Shown piece after piece: positions 27,055-34,247 of a DNA stretch of 64,000 nucleotides. Each line of letters starts with the position of its first letter. Within the stretch, counting starts at the first letter, position 1. This DNA is from Mucilaginibacter sp. KACC 22063. Its GTDB lineage: Bacteria; Bacteroidota; Bacteroidia; Sphingobacteriales; Sphingobacteriaceae. The notes below the pieces were generated by a model, which was given only the letters and a program-made list of their open reading frames with translations, did not search any database and was not told the DNA's origin. The DNA is taken from positions 2,418,001-2,482,000 of the forward strand of contig NZ_CP117877.1 in assembly GCF_028736115.1 (NCBI RefSeq), given 5' to 3'. The position numbers and the translations under genes are program-made.

Positions 27055-27708
27055 ATGAAATTATTTACTGTTCTATTAGTTTCTTTATGCGGTATCAGTT
27101 CTGTTATGGCTCAAAGCATTCCGTGTAATGACACTGCCCAAATTACCATCAAATTAAAATCTATCAGAAAGGCTGACCAGGAAAGCCGGGCTCAGTTTAT
27201 TAAACAGATGGCCGAAAACAACCCGGAAAAGGCTAAGCAACTGGCATTACAAATGAAGGCTACCGACAAACAAAATCAACAGGAAATAGGAGAGTTGCTT
27301 GATAATTGCGGCTGGCCTAAAGGGCTTTCTGCTGAAGATAACCACACACTTTTTTTAGTAATAGACCATGCAGAAACAACTTACATGAAAAAGTATTTTC
27401 CCCTGCTTAAAGATCAGGCTGATAAGGGCATAGTACCCAAAAGTGATTTAGCCACATTGCAAGACCGTATTTTACTGCGAAGCGGAGAGAAACAACTTTA
27501 CGGTACACAAACGTTTAAAGACGGTGCTATTATCCGAGTGTGGCCTATTGATGAAGTTGAACATATAGATCAGCGCCGTAAAGAAATGGGGTTGCCACCT
27601 ATAGACGAGTACTTAGCAACAGTTAAGAGTACCTATAAATCTGAGGTTAGCTGGGATAAAGAAATGACAATTGAGGATGCCCGGCAGAAAGTGCTGAAGA
27701 AACCATAA
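27055..27708 (+). CDS. Exported DUF6624-like protein
   Basis: 217 residues with a signal peptide (cleavage after SVMAQ, residue 20). The conserved-looking block LYGTQTFKDG...WPIDEVEHIDQRRKEMGLPPIDEYL resembles DUF6624, a Bacteroidota-enriched family without known function; assignment is from memory of the motif. The helical middle (about 30-100) is rich in Lys, Gln and Glu. Stands alone and ends at a strong hairpin shared with the convergent YcxB-like gene. Confidence 0.7.
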   Translation: MKLFTVLLVSLCGISSVMAQSIPCNDTAQITIKLKSIRKADQESRAQFIKQMAENNPEKAKQLALQMKATDKQNQQEIGELLDNCGWPKGLSAEDNHTLFLVIDHAETTYMKKYFPLLKDQADKGIVPKSDLATLQDRILLRSGEKQLYGTQTFKDGAIIRVWPIDEVEHIDQRRKEMGLPPIDEYLATVKSTYKSEVSWDKEMTIEDARQKVLKKP

Positions 27709-27713
27709 AATAG

Positions 27714-27747
27714 GTAACTAACCCTTAGACAGAAGAGGGTTAGTTAC
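27714..27747. terminator. Strong hairpin between convergent genes
   Basis: GTAACTAACCCT pairs perfectly with AGGGTTAGTTAC (12 bp) around a 10-nt loop, 5 bp after the DUF6624-like stop and 31 bp beyond the YcxB-like stop. No long T-tract, but position and stem strength suggest a bidirectional terminator. Confidence 0.6.
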
Positions 27748-27778
27748 TTACTTAAGCTAACAGTCAAGTGTTTTCTGA

Positions 27779-28258
27779 CTACTTCTTCACTATTTTCGAC
27801 TTGATAAAAAGTAATTGCTCCGGTGTTAAGTTTGTCTTGTCAATAAAAGTCCCAGCGCTTTTGGTATGATAAAGTATGATGAATTTCCCTCTTTCGTTTT
27901 GCTTAATCATGTGTTCCCACAAAAAATCCATCTTAAATGTCGATCCTGTGGCTGATACACCCACATCGGTAAACTTGTAAGTAATTTCACTTAGCAAACC
28001 CGAATTTGACTTAACATGTCTTACTGCCATCAATACAATTAATGGGGGAAGAAGCAACAAAAACAAACCTATAATAGCATCGGTAATGGGCGAATACACT
28101 TGGAAGCTTGTTAACTTAGCATAGTTTAATATGGAGACTGTTAAGATAAAAAGCCCGAAAATGGTAACAAGTACATAATATGGCCTTTTGTAAAGGCCGA
28201 TGAACATTGTCTTTATATATTCAGTTTTATCCAGTTTAGACGTGATTGAAAATTCCAT
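27779..28258 (-). CDS. YcxB-like membrane protein
   Basis: 159 residues. Short N-terminal strand (FSITSKLDKTEYIKTMF), two membrane segments (about 28-47 and 60-82), and a C-terminal region (ITYKFTDVGVSATG, then FLWEHMIKQNERGKFIILY and a Pro/Glu-rich end) that matches the YcxB-like C-terminal domain pattern. Function unknown. Its ATG lies only 22 bp from the divergent AraC-type regulator gene, so the two must share regulatory DNA or overlap in their 5' ends. Confidence 0.7.
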   Translation of the reverse strand: MEFSITSKLDKTEYIKTMFIGLYKRPYYVLVTIFGLFILTVSILNYAKLTSFQVYSPITDAIIGLFLLLLPPLIVLMAVRHVKSNSGLLSEITYKFTDVGVSATGSTFKMDFLWEHMIKQNERGKFIILYHTKSAGTFIDKTNLTPEQLLFIKSKIVKK

Positions 28259-28280
28259 CCTGTAATTTTAAGGTATTTAA

Positions 28281-29147
28281 ATGACATCCATTCCTCCAAT
28301 TAAAACATACAATTTTCTGCCCTGTAAATATGGTTCAGAGTTGTTATTAGATATTGGACGTATTGAGACATTGGAAAATTATGTGTTAGACAGCACATTA
28401 CATCAACTTAGTTTTTATGAAATTATTTTTATCAAGGAGGGATCAGGAACCTTTTTATTAGACGAAAATAAAATATCAATAAGCCCAAGAACAATTATTT
28501 TCACCAGCCCCGGACAAATCCGCAGCTGGGAAATTGAGCAAGAGGTAAAAGGATATACGCTGTTTTTTGAAAAAGATTTTCTACATCTTTTTTTCTCGGA
28601 TGAACTATTTCTGTACCGGTTTCAATACTTTCATCAGTATTCGCATCCTGCCGAAATGCTGATAGATGAAACATCATTCGGCAAATGCCTGGAATTGCTA
28701 TATGAAATAGAATGGGAGTTTGAACAACTTCAAAATGATAGTAATCATTTGATCAGGTCGCTTTTATATCAGTTACTTATCGTTCTAAATCGCTATTATG
28801 CTGGTGTTTATAATGTTCAGCGCGATACGTATATCCATCCCGATTTCTATAGATTCCGGTCATTACTGGAAAGAAGATTTTTACAGGATAAGACTGTTGA
28901 GGCTTATACCAAAATGCTTAACGTCAGCCCGGGGTTCCTTAATAAAATTTGCAGACAGTTCAGTGGATTATCAGCGCAACAAATGATTCATCAGAAGCTG
29001 ATTTCAGAAATAAAGAGACAATTGTATCAAAACAAATCTGCAAAAGAGATTTGCTATGAATTCGGTTTCTCAGATCCATCCAATTTCAACCGCTTTTTTA
29101 AAAAACTGACCAATACAACTCCCCACCAATACCAAAAGAAAATTTAA
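28281..29147 (+). CDS. AraC-family transcriptional regulator
   Basis: 288 residues. N-terminal cupin-like sensing region (about 25-150, with SFYEIIFIKEGSGTFLLDENKISI and IIFTSPGQIRSWEI) and a C-terminal double helix-turn-helix (about 190-288, with CYEFGFSDPSNFNRFFKKLTN...TPHQYQKKI, the AraC signature). It starts 22 bp from the divergent YcxB-like gene and is followed 72 bp downstream by an exported beta-helix-type protein, either of which could be a target. Effector unknown. Confidence 0.93.
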   Translation: MTSIPPIKTYNFLPCKYGSELLLDIGRIETLENYVLDSTLHQLSFYEIIFIKEGSGTFLLDENKISISPRTIIFTSPGQIRSWEIEQEVKGYTLFFEKDFLHLFFSDELFLYRFQYFHQYSHPAEMLIDETSFGKCLELLYEIEWEFEQLQNDSNHLIRSLLYQLLIVLNRYYAGVYNVQRDTYIHPDFYRFRSLLERRFLQDKTVEAYTKMLNVSPGFLNKICRQFSGLSAQQMIHQKLISEIKRQLYQNKSAKEICYEFGFSDPSNFNRFFKKLTNTTPHQYQKKI

Positions 29148-29219
29148 AAGGACAATTTAATAGATAAAATGACCTTTTTCGGGGTTATGAGTTTCCCCAA
29201 TTTTGGAGAAAAAGCAATA

Positions 29220-30272
29220 ATGATAAAATCAGCAACACTCATTCTTTTATTTCTATTTATCAATCAGCTTTGCGTAAAAGCAGAACAATTACATATTAAT
29301 CCCCAAATTGGTAATGATGCCAATTCCGGAACTAAAGCCCAACCGTTAAAGACACTTTTAGAGGCTGCCAGGCGTGTAAATCTAAACAAGGAGCAGGGAG
29401 AAACAACCATCATTCTTTCAGAAGGCCTTTATCTGCTTACCCAAACTGTACTGTTTAACAATGATAAATATAGCGTTAGCAAGCGTCTTATCATTCGGGC
29501 TGAAGTTATGCCGGACGATGTAGAATGGACGCCTAAAAAAATGCCCGTTATATTAACAGTGGCACCATTGGAGCTTGGTGTTGGCGGACAAGAAGCAAGA
29601 GGCATACAACCCGAGGTTAGCCATGTTACTATTGAAGGTTTGCGGTTTACGGGCAGCCCCAATTACACTTATATTGATAATAATAATTTAAACCGATCTT
29701 ACCCGATATGGCGTGATGGAAAAAAACTGGATGATTTGCTGGTAACCCAATGCCTGTTCGCGGGGAATATAGATGTATTACCTTTACATGTGGGAGTTAT
29801 AGCAAATGGTTATGGGTTAGTGATTGATCATTGTGTGTTTTTCAACTGTAAAATCCCAGTTGTTTTTTGGAAAAACGATGGAAAGACCGGTAGCCGTAGT
29901 GCAATGCAGTATTCATTGGTATATGGTGGTTATTTCTGCGGGGTTTGGACTACACAAGGTACCAATGGAGATGATTTCGACTTTCATCATAACATCATAG
30001 CTAATACAAGTACCATATGGATAAGGGAAAAAGGAAGTAAACGTAGCTATAAAGCTTCTGATTGCATTTTTACTAATTATAATAAGTTAGCAGGATATGG
30101 AAGCGGCCCCTTAAGCGATAGTGAGACGACATCAATAGATTTCTTGGAAATGAAGAATGTACAAACTACAGGAACCATAATCATTGAAAAAGATCAGAGC
30201 AAACGCAATTATCTGCAATTAGCGGAAGGTTTGATGGGTTCAAACTTAAAAGCTGGACTTTTCAAAAAATAA
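29220..30272 (+). CDS. Exported right-handed beta-helix protein
   Basis: 350 residues from the ATG at 29220, chosen because it gives a clean signal peptide (MIKSATLILLFLFINQLCVK, cleavage after KAE) and follows a GGAGA about 12 bp upstream; an in-frame ATG at 29169 would add 17 residues. The mature start HINPQIGNDANSGTKAQPLKTLLEAA is the common opening of DUF1565/pectate-lyase-like parallel beta-helix proteins, followed by repeated short strands (VTIEGLRFTG, LVIDHCVFFNC, DFHHNIIANT). Could act on polysaccharide, but no catalytic set is recognisable. Possibly controlled by the AraC gene upstream (inference). Confidence 0.8.
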   Translation: MIKSATLILLFLFINQLCVKAEQLHINPQIGNDANSGTKAQPLKTLLEAARRVNLNKEQGETTIILSEGLYLLTQTVLFNNDKYSVSKRLIIRAEVMPDDVEWTPKKMPVILTVAPLELGVGGQEARGIQPEVSHVTIEGLRFTGSPNYTYIDNNNLNRSYPIWRDGKKLDDLLVTQCLFAGNIDVLPLHVGVIANGYGLVIDHCVFFNCKIPVVFWKNDGKTGSRSAMQYSLVYGGYFCGVWTTQGTNGDDFDFHHNIIANTSTIWIREKGSKRSYKASDCIFTNYNKLAGYGSGPLSDSETTSIDFLEMKNVQTTGTIIIEKDQSKRNYLQLAEGLMGSNLKAGLFKK

Positions 30273-30305
30273 GCTAACGGCCGAAAAATATCCAATTGTT
30301 TGTAA

Positions 30306-30345
30306 ATCATGCTGATACCAGGCAGTTGCCTGGTATCAGCATGAT
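30306..30345. repeat. 40-bp perfect palindrome between convergent genes
   Basis: Arms of 19 nt (ATCATGCTGATACCAGGCA and its exact reverse complement) separated by GT. It sits 33 bp after the beta-helix gene stop and 12 bp before the stop of the convergent gene. No T-tract on either side. May be a bidirectional transcription or exonuclease barrier, or a dispersed palindromic element. Confidence 0.9.
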
Positions 30346-30357
30346 GAAAACGTTAAT

Positions 30358-30927
30358 TTAGCAACCACCTTTGTGAGTGGCACGTACATAAATTGTTTTG
30401 CCATCCCGTTCTACATAATCACCAGATACAATTGGATATGAATACTTAGGAGCGTAGGATACGCTATGGCTTCTGATCATTATTTTGTCGTTAACTTTCA
30501 GGCTATGCAAGTGCTCAAAGTCATTACTAAAATTTAAAAAGTTTTTGTTGGCGTCTTCCGGTCCGAAATCAAGAATATAATCTTCGTTGTCAATTTTAAT
30601 CATCACTCCAAAACCTAATGATGAGCCCGCTGGAAGAGAAAGAGAGGTTACAACTCCTTCCATATTAGTGTAATCCTTTATGTGTTGCCTTATTTTAGCA
30701 GCACCAACAAGTACTTTTTTACCTTCGGTAGACGCTTCCCATTTTTTGTACTTAATCCCATCAGGCGTGGTCTCCCATTTTATTAGGGCAGCTTCTCTTT
30801 CAGCAGGAGACAACAGCTTTGATGGAGACTTTTTAATAGACTCTTTTCTCATTTCACGATTAGCAAATACTATGAATCCGCTTACTACAACCAGCGCGAA
30901 AACCAGCGTATAAATGATTTTTTTCAT
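30358..30927 (-). CDS. Exported protein of unknown function
   Basis: 189 residues from the ATG at 30925-30927, which begins a signal peptide or N-terminal anchor (MKKIIYTLVFALVVVSGFIV); an upstream start at 30957 would add 10 residues. The middle has a Lys/Glu-rich helical part (SPAEREAALIKWETTPDG, KKWEASTEGKKVLVG) followed by strands consistent with an OB-like fold (MEGVVTSLSLPAGSSLGFGVMIKI...DYILDFG; VNDKIMIRSHSVSY). Ends KGGC. No family recognised. Divergent from the membrane-tethered regulator (109 bp between starts). Confidence 0.7.
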   Translation of the reverse strand: MKKIIYTLVFALVVVSGFIVFANREMRKESIKKSPSKLLSPAEREAALIKWETTPDGIKYKKWEASTEGKKVLVGAAKIRQHIKDYTNMEGVVTSLSLPAGSSLGFGVMIKIDNEDYILDFGPEDANKNFLNFSNDFEHLHSLKVNDKIMIRSHSVSYAPKYSYPIVSGDYVERDGKTIYVRATHKGGC

Positions 30928-31036
30928 ATCTATGTCTTTATTTAATTGATACGGCAAAACTACTTTGACGCCTTTCTATCTGAGTAGTCCGGATTGTAAA
31001 TAAAATTGTAAACTTTGTAAATAAAAACTTGACAAT

Positions 31037-31924
31037 ATGGTTGATAGCCAAAATCTGATTTCCGGAAATCGCAGGTATTTATTCGGATTGATGATCCTCT
31101 TGATTATTGGTATGATAAGCCTGTTGTTCGGTTTAAAAGGTAGTGATGACTTTAACCTCGCCCGCAGAGAAGTTTTGCTCCGCAGGGTAGGGCATGAAGT
31201 GCTGTTACATTCGGGCGACAGTACGTCAAGGGTTTTACCGGTAAGAAAGATTTCCGCAGACGAATATCAGATCAGTTTTGAAAATAAACTTACATTTCAA
31301 CCGGAGCAAATGGTGAATACAATCAGCCGTTTGCTGGCCAATGATCCTGTCCCCAGAGATTATGTTGTTAATGTGCTAAATGAAGGCACCAACAATGTTG
31401 CCTATGGGTTTGCGATATCTAAAAATAAACAAGATGATATTGTGCCCTGTAAAGGGAGAAAGCAGCCACAGGCACATTACGTAATTGATGTTAAATTTAA
31501 ACCTGCGGGTATAGCTGCCATAAATAATGGATATGTTTTGGGCGGCATTCCGGTTTTAGCATTTGTTGGCTTTCTTTTCTTCTATAAAAAGCCTAAAAGG
31601 GTATCTCCTGAATCTCAACCTGGTAATATGTTGACTTTAGGTACGGCATTATTCGATTCCCGCAATCGTAAGCTGACAATTGACGGTAAGACAATAGACC
31701 TGACCGGAACCGAAACGCGCCTGCTCCGTATTTTCGCTTTATCTCCTAACCATATTATCGAACGGAACCGCCTACAAAAAGAGATTTGGGAAGATGAGGG
31801 AGTTATTGTAGGCCGCAGTTTGGATATGTTTATATCAAAGCTCAGAAAAAAACTGGAACCCGATCTCAATATTAATATTGTCGTTGTTCGTGGCAAAGGT
31901 TATAAACTTGAAATTAATGCTTAG
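31037..31924 (+). CDS. Membrane-tethered winged-helix (OmpR/PhoB-type) transcription regulator
   Basis: 295 residues. One N-terminal membrane segment (about 14-32), a soluble segment of about 130 residues presumed periplasmic, a second membrane segment (about 167-182), a basic linker (KKPKRVSPE) and a C-terminal Trans_reg_C winged helix (about 198-293, with DLTGTETRLLRIFALSPNHIIERNRLQKEIW and VRGKGYKL). It lacks a receiver domain. Compared with ToxR/CadC the DNA-binding domain is at the opposite end; both termini should be cytoplasmic. Likely senses an envelope signal and binds DNA from the membrane (inference). The stop codon lies inside the 57-bp repeat that bounds the nuclease island. Confidence 0.85.
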   Translation: MVDSQNLISGNRRYLFGLMILLIIGMISLLFGLKGSDDFNLARREVLLRRVGHEVLLHSGDSTSRVLPVRKISADEYQISFENKLTFQPEQMVNTISRLLANDPVPRDYVVNVLNEGTNNVAYGFAISKNKQDDIVPCKGRKQPQAHYVIDVKFKPAGIAAINNGYVLGGIPVLAFVGFLFFYKKPKRVSPESQPGNMLTLGTALFDSRNRKLTIDGKTIDLTGTETRLLRIFALSPNHIIERNRLQKEIWEDEGVIVGRSLDMFISKLRKKLEPDLNINIVVVRGKGYKLEINA

Positions 31925-31963
31925 CAGGAGAGGTTAACGAATTGTGTTAAAACAACAAAAGCC
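31907..31963. repeat. 57-bp direct repeat, left copy
   Basis: Matches 33300-33356 with two mismatches, 45 of the bases (31919-31963) being identical without a break. Includes the last codons and stop of the winged-helix gene and ends in AAAAGCC, the left arm of the tRNA-Leu terminator; the right arm is absent here. Confidence 0.95.
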
Positions 31964-32031
31964 CGATACTTGGTATTCGATTCGTTCCATATTTAATTTT
32001 TAAGCCATTTCTTCGTTCCTTTCGGATATTG

Positions 32032-32940
32032 TTAGAAAGGAAGATTGTCATCGTCGTTATCTTGTGAAGTCGGAAAAGCATTCGCTGGCAAAGAAATATT
32101 ATTTACTATAAATAGGTTTAAAATGTCTTCGCGTTCCATGAACATGATTTGACTTCTTTTTGAAATATCTAGTTGCCCGGCAATCCAATTCCGAGCCTGC
32201 TTTGTAATTTCTCCTCCAGCGATGATAAAAGCATGATCCACTAATACTTTTCTGCTGGTTTCAGGGTCAAATATTTCATGACCAAGCATCATAGTTACCT
32301 GATTTAATATTTCAGCGACATTTGCATTACCTGCTTTGCTCATTCCGGAAGAATCAAGTTTGCCTTTTTTAGCCTGAATACCGAAATACAAGACATTTTG
32401 AGTTGGTAGCACATATTTCATCCAAATATCCTTTCCATATTCTAAAGCTTTGTCCTTGTGCCCAGCAATAGTGATGCGTTGAAAACCTAAATGCCTAAAC
32501 AAGGGCATCAATATTTCGCCAATAAGTTCATCTTCAGAACATTTATTTAAATAAGCAATTAACAGTGCTTTACGCTCTAACTCAATAGCTGATAAGGGGC
32601 GATGAGGGTGCTGTTCAGGCACTACAGAACCGGCCTTAGGAATGATATTAATTTGAACAACTTGTTCGTCCTGTGAACGTCGCATGGTTTCTGAAAAGCG
32701 TTGCAATAAATCTGCTTCTAATTCTTTCAGGTTATTTTTTACAGCAACATAGGATTTCACATCCACGGTTACAAAAATCGTAAAATAGTAAGTCCCGTTA
32801 TTCCAATTGTCATAATCTGTTTGCTCAATACTTATTTCACTTTTTTCTAACAGACTAACAATACCATCGGCATTTTCAGCCTTAGCTATTTCGATAACGG
32901 TTTGTAATATGGATTGGGATTGTTCGAAATTATTTACCAT
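32032..32940 (-). CDS. Mrr-like PD-(D/E)xK nuclease-domain protein, possible defence gene
   Basis: 302 residues, no signal peptide. The N-terminal part (about 8-102) carries YDNWNNGTYYFTIFVTVDV and a predicted helix rich in Leu/Glu, a pattern I associate with the N-terminal domains of some abortive-infection type proteins but cannot name firmly. The C-terminal part (about 135-285) has a PD-(D/E)xK layout: helix with E142 (LIGEILMPLFRHLGF), D171 in GKDIW, and Q189-A-K191 in YFGIQAKKGK, the QxK variant of Mrr_cat-type restriction endonucleases. No methyltransferase or partner gene is adjacent. The C-terminus ends DNDDDNLPF. Role in phage or plasmid defence is inference. Confidence 0.7.
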   Translation of the reverse strand: MVNNFEQSQSILQTVIEIAKAENADGIVSLLEKSEISIEQTDYDNWNNGTYYFTIFVTVDVKSYVAVKNNLKELEADLLQRFSETMRRSQDEQVVQINIIPKAGSVVPEQHPHRPLSAIELERKALLIAYLNKCSEDELIGEILMPLFRHLGFQRITIAGHKDKALEYGKDIWMKYVLPTQNVLYFGIQAKKGKLDSSGMSKAGNANVAEILNQVTMMLGHEIFDPETSRKVLVDHAFIIAGGEITKQARNWIAGQLDISKRSQIMFMEREDILNLFIVNNISLPANAFPTSQDNDDDNLPF

Positions 32941-33299
32941 AATATGTGAGTTCTCATCTAACTATAAAACTTCTGTAAGTCAATGTTATAAAGTTTTTTG
33001 AAGAATACGTCAAATTAAACTACACATACTAACATTGACATTGATTTTTTTGTAAGATATGAACTTTGAACGGACAACAATTGCCGATAAGGGAAATTAT
33101 GACGAAGGTTTTGTATCTAAAAGAAAATCAAATAGACCAATAGCAATCATTTCTTTTTGGCACAACATAGTGATCCAACATCGCCTAATAGGCTGCCTTG
33201 AATTGTACAGAGATTGCAATTCAACTATTAGACGGTCTTGACAATCAGCGGCTTCTTTTTTTGTATATAAAGATGGCATGTGTCCAATACCACAATAAG
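32941..33299. other. Right part of the mini-island, no convincing gene
   Basis: 359 bp upstream of the nuclease gene. On the minus strand, TTG-N22-TAACATTG (about 32982-33014) is a plausible promoter for the nuclease. Two 60-codon frames on opposite strands (33059-33241 and 33097-33279) overlap each other; neither resembles a known protein, so I do not call them. Confidence 0.45.
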
Positions 33300-33356
33300 C
33301 TTAAAATTAGTGCTTAGCAGGAGAGGTTAACGAATTGTGTTAAAACAACAAAAGCC
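33300..33356. repeat. 57-bp direct repeat, right copy
   Basis: Second copy of the 57-bp repeat, ending 17 bp before the 3' end of tRNA-Leu and providing the left arm of its terminator. With the left copy it brackets 1336 bp carrying the nuclease gene. Confidence 0.95.
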
Positions 33357-33372
33357 ACAGTTTGCGGCTTTT
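33350..33372 (-). terminator. Terminator of tRNA-Leu
   Basis: AAAAGCC pairs with GGCTTTT (7 bp) immediately beyond the tRNA-Leu 3' end on the minus strand, ending in a T-run in that direction. Its left half belongs to the 57-bp repeat. Confidence 0.75.
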
Positions 33373-33373
33373 G

Positions 33374-33459
33374 TACTCGGGGCGGGAATCGAACCCGCAC
33401 GATCTTTAAGGATCACAGGATTTTAAGTCCTGCGTGTCTACCAGTTCCACCACCCGAGC
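33374..33459 (-). tRNA. tRNA-Leu(TAA)
   Basis: 86 nt on the minus strand with a long variable arm (class II). Acceptor GCTCGGG against CCCGAGT (terminal G-U) with discriminator A; anticodon stem CAGGA/TCCTG with loop CTTAAAA, anticodon TAA; T-arm GGGTTCGATTCCC. CCA not encoded. Confidence 0.96.
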
Positions 33460-33489
33460 AGGTGATAATCTGTTGCCAGATGAACCTTT

Positions 33490-33523
33490 TAAAAATAAAT
33501 CCTTTCTGTGTAGGAAAGGATTT
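33490..33523 (-). terminator. Hairpin terminator between tRNA-Gly and tRNA-Leu
   Basis: On the minus strand AAATCCTTTC pairs with GAAAGGATTT (10 bp) around a 7-nt loop, then a T-rich run. It lies just after the tRNA-Gly 3' end, so the two tRNAs may be separate transcripts. Confidence 0.7.
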
Positions 33524-33524
33524 G

Positions 33525-33597
<73 letters not shown>

Positions 33598-33705
33598 TTT
33601 TGTATCAGGCAACCGCCGTAGCAGAGTACCTTTCGTTTTTGGTGTTGCAAATATAGACAGAAAAGCCCTTTCTGCAAGAAATTGATTTAATTTTTTTTAA
33701 GTTTT

Positions 33706-34191
33706 TTATAACTCGCTGTTTTTCAAAACATCAGAAATTAAATCATTCTCAAATCCACGGCTTAAAGCATATTGTTTCAGCTTGTAGTTGCGTTTAAAGG
33801 TATCTTTTTCAGTCAACGAACGGTTCTTTTTTTCAATTACCTGCTGTAATATCCTGTAATAATCATCAGCATCAAGTTTTAAAAGTGCTTTGCGTATCAG
33901 CGGGTCTGATACCCTTTTTATTTTAAGGCCCTGCTTAATTTTAACTTTTCCCCAATGTTTAATGTTCATTTTGCCACGTGCGTAGGCTTCGGCAAAACGC
34001 TCTTCATTTAAAAAGTTACCGGCAATCAATTCGCTAATGATACGCTCAATGGCATCTGTCCAAAGCCCCCATTCATACAGCTTATCACGCACCTCCTGCT
34101 GCGAGCGTTCCTGGTAAGCACAGTAATGTTCTGCTTTGGCAAGTGCAACTTTTTCATCGGTAATCTTTTTTTTAGCTTTCGGCTCGTCCAT
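33706..34191 (-). CDS. recX: Regulatory protein RecX
   Basis: 161 residues from the ATG at 34189-34191 (a TTG one codon upstream is less likely). All-helical three-repeat RecX architecture: AEHYCAYQERSQQEVRDKLYEWGL, LIAGNFLNEERFAEAYARGKMNIKHWGKVKIKQGLKIKRV and the C-terminal YALSRGFENDLISDVLK. RecX proteins cap and disassemble RecA filaments. recA is not in the window. Divergent from murF-alr with 56 bp between starts. Confidence 0.88.
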   Translation of the reverse strand: MDEPKAKKKITDEKVALAKAEHYCAYQERSQQEVRDKLYEWGLWTDAIERIISELIAGNFLNEERFAEAYARGKMNIKHWGKVKIKQGLKIKRVSDPLIRKALLKLDADDYYRILQQVIEKKNRSLTEKDTFKRNYKLKQYALSRGFENDLISDVLKNSEL

Positions 34192-34247
34192 CAAAACTAA
34201 AGTAAGCTAAATTTCTTCTATTGGCATAATATCGTCAAATTAGCATC

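Larger units (their letters stand above)
31964..33299. mobile_element. Repeat-bounded mini-island beside tRNA-Leu/tRNA-Gly
   Basis: 1336 bp between two copies of a 57-bp repeat, adjacent to two tRNA genes and holding one leftward gene for an Mrr-like nuclease. Collapsing the repeat would place the winged-helix gene directly before the tRNA-Leu terminator, which looks like the ancestral order. There is no integrase or transposase, so the insertion route is unknown; the repeat is far longer than a transposon target duplication. Confidence 0.65.

Noticed and set aside
33059..33279. Two overlapping 60-codon frames on opposite strands in the mini-island
   Set aside because: Neither shows a signal peptide, domain or promoter; mutual overlap means at most one could be real and there is no evidence for either.
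31964..33299. Transposon or insertion sequence
   Set aside because: No transposase, no terminal inverted repeats, and a 57-bp flanking repeat is too long for a target duplication.
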